37,480 bases of DNA from Sulfuritalea sp. GTDB lineage: Bacteria; Pseudomonadota; Gammaproteobacteria; Burkholderiales; Rhodocyclaceae. Below the pieces are notes generated by a model, which saw nothing but the letters and a program-made list of their open reading frames with translations, did no database searches and had not been told where the DNA came from. The position numbers and the translations under genes are program-made. Location: contig JAOTRV010000036.1 in the NCBI GenBank assembly GCA_030247575.1, positions 1-37,480 of the forward strand, in the 5' to 3' direction. Below, in pieces: positions 32,812 through 37,480 of this stretch. The stretch's first letter is position 1. Every line of letters begins with the position of its first letter.

Positions 32812-33312
32812 ATGAAGACACGGATTTCGGCACTGATGGACGGCGAACTCGAAGGCCACGAGATTGCGGAGACGCTGCGGGCACTGCGCCGCGACGGCGA
32901 GTTGCGCAGCCAGTGGTGCGATTGCCAGGTGATCGGCGCCGCCTTGCGCGGCGAAGACCACCTCGATATCGATGTCGCGGCGCGAGTGGTGTCGGCGATC
33001 GAAGCGGAGCCGACCGTGCTGGTTCCCGCGGCACGACGCACACTCGACTGGCAGCGGCCGTTGCTGGCCCTTGCCGCATCGGCGGCGGGCGTCGCCGTGG
33101 TGGCATGGCTGGTTCTGGCGCCGGCCGGCGAGGGCGGCCAGGTGGTGGCGAAGGCAGCGCCGCCCAAGCAGGCAACGGTGCTGGCGCAATCGCCGTCGAC
33201 GCCTCGCCTGCAGGAATATTTGCTGGCGCACCAGGCCTACTCGCCGGGCGGCGCCATCGTCGGCGGCGCGCGCAACATTCGCACGGTTGCCGCATCGGGC
33301 GAGGGTCGCTGA
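32812..33312 (+). CDS. rseA: Anti-sigma-E factor RseA/MucA
   Basis: A 166-residue inner-membrane protein. The N-terminal cytoplasmic sigma-binding domain begins MKTRISALMDGELEGHEIAETLRAL, with LRSQWCDCQVIGAALRGE. A single membrane helix (about 83-103) follows, then a periplasmic tail that ends with SPGGAIVGGARNIRTVAASG. Regulated proteolysis would release RpoE. The start four bases after rpoE is chosen over earlier in-frame codons. The stop overlaps rseB by one base. Confidence 0.9.
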   Translation: MKTRISALMDGELEGHEIAETLRALRRDGELRSQWCDCQVIGAALRGEDHLDIDVAARVVSAIEAEPTVLVPAARRTLDWQRPLLALAASAAGVAVVAWLVLAPAGEGGQVVAKAAPPKQATVLAQSPSTPRLQEYLLAHQAYSPGGAIVGGARNIRTVAASGEGR

Positions 33313-34283
33313 TGGGTATTGCCCGCAGTTCCCGGCTGGTCGTGCTGGCGGCGCTGATGTCGCCCGTGCTGGCAGCCGCGCCGGCCCTGGCCGAGGACGG
33401 CCTGGCCTTGCTGCAGCGCATCGCGCAAGGCTCGCGGCAACTCACCTACACCGGCACCTTCGTCTATCGCAGCGGCGACAAGGTCGATACCTCGCGCATT
33501 GCACATTCACTGAGCAACGGCATCGAAGTGGAGCGAATCGAGGCCCTCGACGGCAGCCCGCGCGAGGTCTTGCGCGCCGGCAGCGAGGTGAAATGTTTTT
33601 TCCCGGAAGAGAAGCTGGTCATCATTGAAAACCGCTCGCGCCAGCGCGGATTTCCGGCTTTGCTGCCCGCGGGTTTGGGCAGCCTGCCCGAACACTACGC
33701 AATTCGTCGCGGTGCGCAGGCGCGGGTCGCGGGCCTGACGAGTCGGGCCGTGCTGCTGGAGCCGCGCGACGCGCTGCGTTTCGGCCATGAGTTCTGGATG
33801 GATGCGGCCAGCGGCCTGCTGCTGAAGGCCAACCTGATCGGCGAACGCGGGGAAACCCTGGAGTCCTTCGCCTTCACCCAGGTGGCGATTGGCGGCCCCC
33901 TGGAAAAGGAAGCGCTCAAGCCGCGCTTCGACGCCGAGCGCGTGCGGGTGCAGCAGGTGCGGGCGACCGAGGTGAAGCCGGACGACATGGACTGGAGCTT
34001 CCGCACCACACTGCCGGGATTTCGCAGGGTGGCGACGATGAAGCGGCAGTCCGCGCCCGGTAATCCCGAAAGCCTGCATGTAGTGTTTTCCGACGGGCTG
34101 GCATCGATCTCGGTGTTCATCGAGCCCGGCGGCTTGAGCGGAGAAGCGCAGGCCGTGTCCACGGCCGGTCCGGTGAATGTGTATCGGCGGCAAGTCGGCG
34201 AGCACCGCCTGGTGGTCATGGGCGAAGTGCCGGCGCTGGCCGTCAAGCGCCTCGGCGACGGCATCGAGCGGAGGCGCAAATGA
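33312..34283 (+). CDS. rseB: Periplasmic sigma-E regulator RseB/MucB
   Basis: A 323-residue periplasmic protein with a signal peptide (cleavage near ALA-ED, residue 27). The lipid-sensing N-terminal domain begins about residue 30, with YTGTFVYRSGDKVDTSRIAH. A smaller C-terminal domain contains SLHVVFSDGLASISVFIEP. RseB protects RseA from cleavage and senses lipopolysaccharide stress. The start overlaps the rseA stop by one base, and the stop overlaps rseC by four. Confidence 0.95.
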   Translation: MGIARSSRLVVLAALMSPVLAAAPALAEDGLALLQRIAQGSRQLTYTGTFVYRSGDKVDTSRIAHSLSNGIEVERIEALDGSPREVLRAGSEVKCFFPEEKLVIIENRSRQRGFPALLPAGLGSLPEHYAIRRGAQARVAGLTSRAVLLEPRDALRFGHEFWMDAASGLLLKANLIGERGETLESFAFTQVAIGGPLEKEALKPRFDAERVRVQQVRATEVKPDDMDWSFRTTLPGFRRVATMKRQSAPGNPESLHVVFSDGLASISVFIEPGGLSGEAQAVSTAGPVNVYRRQVGEHRLVVMGEVPALAVKRLGDGIERRRK

Positions 34284-34726
34284 GCCAGTGCGATGCCGTG
34301 GTGGTGGAGGTCTCGGGCAAGGAAGTCCTGGTTGAAGTCGCCGGACGCGCCCCCACCTGCGGCAGTTGTCAGACCCAGGACGCTTGCCAGACCGGGCTGC
34401 TCGGCTTGAGCACGGGGCCGCGCCGCTACCGGCTGGACAACCTGATCGGCGCCCGGGTCGGCGATCGCGTCAGCCTGGCCGTGGCCGACGGCACGCTCTG
34501 GCGCGCTGCGCTGGCCTCCTACGGGCTGCCGCTGTTGCTGGCGATCGCCGGGGCCGCCGTCGGACAATCGCTGGCGGCAGACCCCGGGGCGGTGGCCGGA
34601 ACGATGGCGGGTCTCGGCTGCGGCCTGGTCCTGTTGCGCCACAAGGAGCTGCGGGCGCGGCATGGCGGCAGTGTGTTTTCGTTGCATGTTCAAACCAGGG
34701 AAGTACGTTTCAAGGAAAAATCATGA
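34280..34726 (+). CDS. rseC: SoxR-reducing system protein RseC
   Basis: A 148-residue membrane protein with an N-terminal cysteine cluster C27, C30 and C36 (TCGSCQTQDAC), then two hydrophobic helices (about 74-112). This is the RseC/MucC pattern. RseC modulates sigma-E activity and in E. coli takes part in reducing SoxR. It overlaps rseB upstream and mucD downstream by four bases each. Confidence 0.92.
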   Translation: MSQCDAVVVEVSGKEVLVEVAGRAPTCGSCQTQDACQTGLLGLSTGPRRYRLDNLIGARVGDRVSLAVADGTLWRAALASYGLPLLLAIAGAAVGQSLAADPGAVAGTMAGLGCGLVLLRHKELRARHGGSVFSLHVQTREVRFKEKS

Positions 34727-36156
34727 AGAAATTGTTCCTGTCTCTCGTAGTGGTCTTTTCCTCGCTGCTTTCGCTTCAGGCGCAGGCTGCCGATCTGCCC
34801 GATTTCACCGAACTGGTCGAAAAGCAGGGCGCGACCGTAGTCAACATCAGCACCACCCAGATCATCAAGGGACGTCGTGGCATCAATCCGTTCCAGTTCG
34901 ACGGCGACGAAGCGATGCAGGATTTCCTGCGCCGCTTCTTTCCGGGACAGATACCGGGCCATCCGGGCGTACCGCAGGAATTCAAGAACCGCTCCCTGGG
35001 ATCGGGCTTCATCATCAGCGCCGACGGCCATATCCTGACCAATGCCCATGTGGTGGATGGCGCCGACGAAGTCATGGTCAAGCTCACCGACAAACGCGAG
35101 TTCAAGGCCAAGGTGCTGGGCGCCGACAAGCGCACCGACGTGGCGCTGATCAAGATCGACGCCAGCAATCTGCCGGTGGCGAAGCTCGGCGATTCGGCCA
35201 GGCTCAAGGTCGGCGAATGGGTCGTGGCGATCGGCTCGCCGTTCGGCTTCGAGAATACCGTGACGGCCGGCATCGTCAGCGCCAAGGGGCGTTCGCTGGC
35301 GCACGAGAATTTCGTGCCCTTCATCCAGACCGACGTGGCGATCAACCCGGGCAACTCCGGCGGACCGCTGTTCAACATGAAGGGCGAGGTGGTCGGCATC
35401 AACTCGCAGATCTATTCGCGCTCCGGCGGGTCCATGGGCGTGTCATTTTCGATTCCCATCGATCTGGCCATGGATGTCCAGACTCAGTTGCGGGCCAAGG
35501 GCAAGGTCAGTCGCGGCCGCCTCGGCATCGGCATCCAGGAAGTCAGCAAGGATCTGGCGGAGTCCTTCGGCCTGGGCAAGCCGCAGGGCGCGCTGGTGGC
35601 CTCGGTGGAGAAGGGAACGGCGGCCGACAAGGCCGGCATCGAAGTGGGCGACATCATCCTCAAGTTCGACGGCAAGAACGTCGGCGAATCCGCCGACCTG
35701 CCGCGCATGGTCGCCGCAACCCGCCCGGGCAGCAAGGTGGTCGTGCAGATCTGGCGCAAGGGCGCGGGCCGCGACCTGAGCGTGACTGTCGGCGAGATAC
35801 CGGACGACGAAGCCGGCACGCGCATGGCCGGCCGCGGCGGCAAGTCCGCCGAGCCGGCGGCGGCCAACCGGCTCGGGCTGGTGCTGGCGGTGCCGACGGC
35901 AGAGCAGAAGCGCACGCTGGGCATCCAGCACGGACTGATCGTCGAGGAAGTCAGGAATGGCGGCACGCGCACCGAATTGCGCACCGGCGACATCATCCTG
36001 GCGATGATCGTCAAGGGTAGCCAGACCGACATCAAGTCGCTGCCGCAGTTCAACGACCTGCTGAAAGGGATCGACAAGACGGTCACGATCACGCTGCTGG
36101 TGCGGCGCGGCGATTCTCAGACCTTCGTCACCATCAAGGGCCTGTCTGAAAAATAG
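34723..36156 (+). CDS. mucD: Periplasmic serine protease/chaperone MucD (DegP family)
   Basis: A 477-residue Do-family protease. The signal peptide ends near AQA-AD (residue 22). The catalytic triad is H109 (TNAHVV), D139 (TDVALIKID) and S212 (NPGNSGGPLF). Two PDZ domains follow (about 260-350 and 375-470). It degrades misfolded envelope proteins and in pseudomonads restrains sigma-E (AlgU) activity. The start overlapping rseC (ATGA) gives a proper signal peptide; the frame is open upstream. Confidence 0.95.
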   Translation: MKKLFLSLVVVFSSLLSLQAQAADLPDFTELVEKQGATVVNISTTQIIKGRRGINPFQFDGDEAMQDFLRRFFPGQIPGHPGVPQEFKNRSLGSGFIISADGHILTNAHVVDGADEVMVKLTDKREFKAKVLGADKRTDVALIKIDASNLPVAKLGDSARLKVGEWVVAIGSPFGFENTVTAGIVSAKGRSLAHENFVPFIQTDVAINPGNSGGPLFNMKGEVVGINSQIYSRSGGSMGVSFSIPIDLAMDVQTQLRAKGKVSRGRLGIGIQEVSKDLAESFGLGKPQGALVASVEKGTAADKAGIEVGDIILKFDGKNVGESADLPRMVAATRPGSKVVVQIWRKGAGRDLSVTVGEIPDDEAGTRMAGRGGKSAEPAAANRLGLVLAVPTAEQKRTLGIQHGLIVEEVRNGGTRTELRTGDIILAMIVKGSQTDIKSLPQFNDLLKGIDKTVTITLLVRRGDSQTFVTIKGLSEK

Positions 36157-36190
36157 CCCGCACGCGGGACGGCGGGCGCCGCTGCTGACC

Positions 36191-36430
36191 TTGTTCAGCC
36201 GCGACTACTGCCACCTTTGCCACGACATGCTCGCCGCGCTGCAAGCCCTGCGCGGCGAGCCCGGCGTGCCGCATTTCGACATCGTGGTGGTGGATGTCGA
36301 TGCCGACCCGGTTCTGGAAGCGAGATACAACGAACTGGTGCCGGTGCTGGTCGATCGCGAGGGCCGCGAACTCTGCCGCTACTTCCTCGATGCCGCGAAA
36401 GTACGTGAGTATTTGGGTGCTTTGGGCTAA
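36191..36430 (+). CDS. Glutaredoxin-family protein
   Basis: A small thioredoxin-fold protein with the redox motif CHLC (C7 and C10 when counted from TTG), followed by DIVVVDVDADP and the cis-proline segment LVPVLVDREGRELC. The TTG at 36191 would cut the first beta strand; in-frame codons LLT before it belong to that strand, but no ATG or GTG is available upstream in the frame. A CTG at 36146 inside mucD is a possible non-standard start. It lies after mucD and before lepA, a common betaproteobacterial arrangement. Confidence 0.8.
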   Translation: MFSRDYCHLCHDMLAALQALRGEPGVPHFDIVVVDVDADPVLEARYNELVPVLVDREGRELCRYFLDAAKVREYLGALG

Positions 36431-36433
36431 AAT
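36428..36433 (+). promoter_or_regulatory. Putative -10 element upstream of lepA
   Basis: TAAAAT overlaps the end of the glutaredoxin gene, 68 bases before lepA. No good -35 box is seen. If used, the hairpin at 36457-36491 would lie in the lepA leader. Confidence 0.3.
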
Positions 36434-36456
36434 CTGCCCCTTGCTTTAATGCCTCC

Positions 36457-36491
36457 AAGGTGCTCAAGGGCTTGAATGAGCGCCTTTTTTT
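36457..36491 (+). terminator. Terminator or attenuator just before lepA
   Basis: AAGGTGCTCA (36457-36466) pairs with TGAGCGCCTT (36477-36486), one G-T wobble, with a 10-base loop and then a T-run (36485-36491). It ends only nine bases before the lepA start, so lepA transcription must pass through it. Confidence 0.75.
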
Positions 36492-36500
36492 ATTGTCCCC

Positions 36501-37480
36501 ATGGATCACATCCGCAACTTCTCCATCATTGCCCACATCGACCACGGCAAATCGACCCTGGCCGATCGCATCATCCATCGTTGCGGCGGTTTGTCCGACC
36601 GCGAGATGGAGGCGCAAGTGCTCGATTCGATGGACATCGAACGCGAGCGCGGCATCACCATCAAGGCGCAGACCGCGGCGCTCTCCTACACGGCGCGCGA
36701 TGGCAAAACCTACAACCTGAACCTGATCGACACGCCGGGACACGTGGACTTCTCCTACGAAGTCAGCCGTTCGCTGTCCGCCTGCGAAGGCGCGCTGCTG
36801 GTGGTCGATGCCTCGCAGGGCGTCGAAGCGCAGACCGTGGCCAACTGCTATACGGCCATCGAACTCGGCGTCGAGGTGGTTCCCGTTCTGAACAAGATCG
36901 ACCTGCCGGCCGCCGATCCCGACAACGCACGCCAGGAAATCGAGGACGTGATCGGCATCGACGCCACCGAGGCGATCCTCTGTTCGGCCAAGACCGGCCT
37001 CGGCGTGGATGACGTGCTGGAAGCCGTCATCGCCCGCATCCCGCCGCCCAAGGGCGACCCGGCGGCGCCGCTGAAGGCGCTGATCATCGACTCGTGGTTC
37101 GACAACTATGTCGGCGTCGTGATGCTGGTGCGCGTGGTGGATGGCACGCTGCGCGCCAAGGACAAGATCCTGCTGATGGCGGAAGGTTCGCAGCACTTGT
37201 GCGAACAGGTCGGCGTATTCACGCCGAAGTCGGTAACCCGCCCCGAATTGCGCGCCGGCGAGGTCGGCTTCATCATTTCCGGCATCAAGGAACTCGATGC
37301 CGCCAAGGTTGGCGACACGGTGACCATCGCCGATCGCCGCGCCACCGAGCCGCTGGCCGGCTTCAAGGAAATCAAGTCGCAGGTGTTCGCCGGCCTCTAC
37401 CCGGTGGAATCGAACCAGTACGACAGCCTGCGCGACTCGCTGGAGAAATTGAAGCTCAACGATGCCTCGCTGCACTACGA
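36501..37480 (+). CDS. lepA: Elongation factor 4 (LepA), 5' part, cut by window end
   Basis: The first 326 codons of the ribosome-associated GTPase LepA (EF4). The G domain shows AHIDHGKST (11-19), [15 protein letters not shown] and NKID, followed by the beta-barrel domain II (about 190-285). The frame is open to the last base. No Shine-Dalgarno is visible; a T-run and CCCC precede the ATG. Transcription enters through a hairpin (see terminator entry). Confidence 0.97.
   Translation, partial: MDHIRNFSIIAHIDHGKSTLADRIIHRCGGLSDREMEAQVLDSMDIERERGITIKAQTAALSYTARDGKTYNLNLIDTPGHVDFSYEVSRSLSACEGALLVVDASQGVEAQTVANCYTAIELGVEVVPVLNKIDLPAADPDNARQEIEDVIGIDATEAILCSAKTGLGVDDVLEAVIARIPPPKGDPAAPLKALIIDSWFDNYVGVVMLVRVVDGTLRAKDKILLMAEGSQHLCEQVGVFTPKSVTRPELRAGEVGFIISGIKELDAAKVGDTVTIADRRATEPLAGFKEIKSQVFAGLYPVESNQYDSLRDSLEKLKLNDASLHY

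Overview
The window looks like a chromosome segment of a high-GC betaproteobacterium, most likely Rhodocyclales. The reasons are the gene order fabF-ygfX-nadB-rpoE-rseABC-mucD-glutaredoxin-lepA, the run rpmF-plsX-fabH-fabD-fabG-acpP-fabF, the run msrB-yciB-yciI-bolA-ppi, and a DUF2863-type protein that I associate with betaproteobacteria. This taxonomic call is inferred from gene content and was not tested by any search.

Layout. (1) 1-2.9 kb is a mobile-element zone. It holds the C-terminal part of an IS4-type transposase, an orphan membrane protein with a truncated partner gene, and an IS110-type element with structured flanks. (2) 2.9-9.9 kb holds a thioredoxin-TPR chaperone (cnoX-like), a GGDEF diguanylate cyclase, purL, and a parvulin prolyl isomerase. 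(3) 9.9-18.1 kb is housekeeping and transport: bolA, yciI, yciB and msrB on the minus strand, then dadA, a DUF2863 gene, the DUF47/Pit phosphate pair, a cysteine-cluster protein, an EamA exporter and azlCD. (4) 18.1-22.4 kb is a compact selenium island: an EgtB-like enzyme (senA), a glycosyltransferase (senB), a selenophosphate synthetase (senC/selD) and the histidine trimethyltransferase egtD. Together they match the selenoneine pathway. SenC activates selenium, SenB makes a selenosugar, EgtD makes hercynine, and SenA joins the two by an iron-dependent oxidative C-Se bond formation. (5) 22.4-30.4 kb holds an RsmI-like methylase, a Maf pyrophosphatase, yceD-rpmF and the fatty-acid synthesis cluster. 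(6) 30.4-37.5 kb holds nadB, then the sigma-E envelope-stress operon with mucD, a glutaredoxin-like gene and the start of lepA (cut by the window end).

The most notable signals are these. The selenoneine cluster has senA and senB starting divergently with overlapping 5' ends, and a near-consensus senA promoter lies inside senB. purL carries three back-to-back hairpins in frame, including a perfect 25-bp inverted repeat whose left arm is an inverted copy of conserved purL codons. The fabH-fabD gap holds a diverged second copy of the fabD start next to a palindrome that shares a 12-bp core with one purL hairpin. I saw no rRNA, tRNA or CRISPR array.
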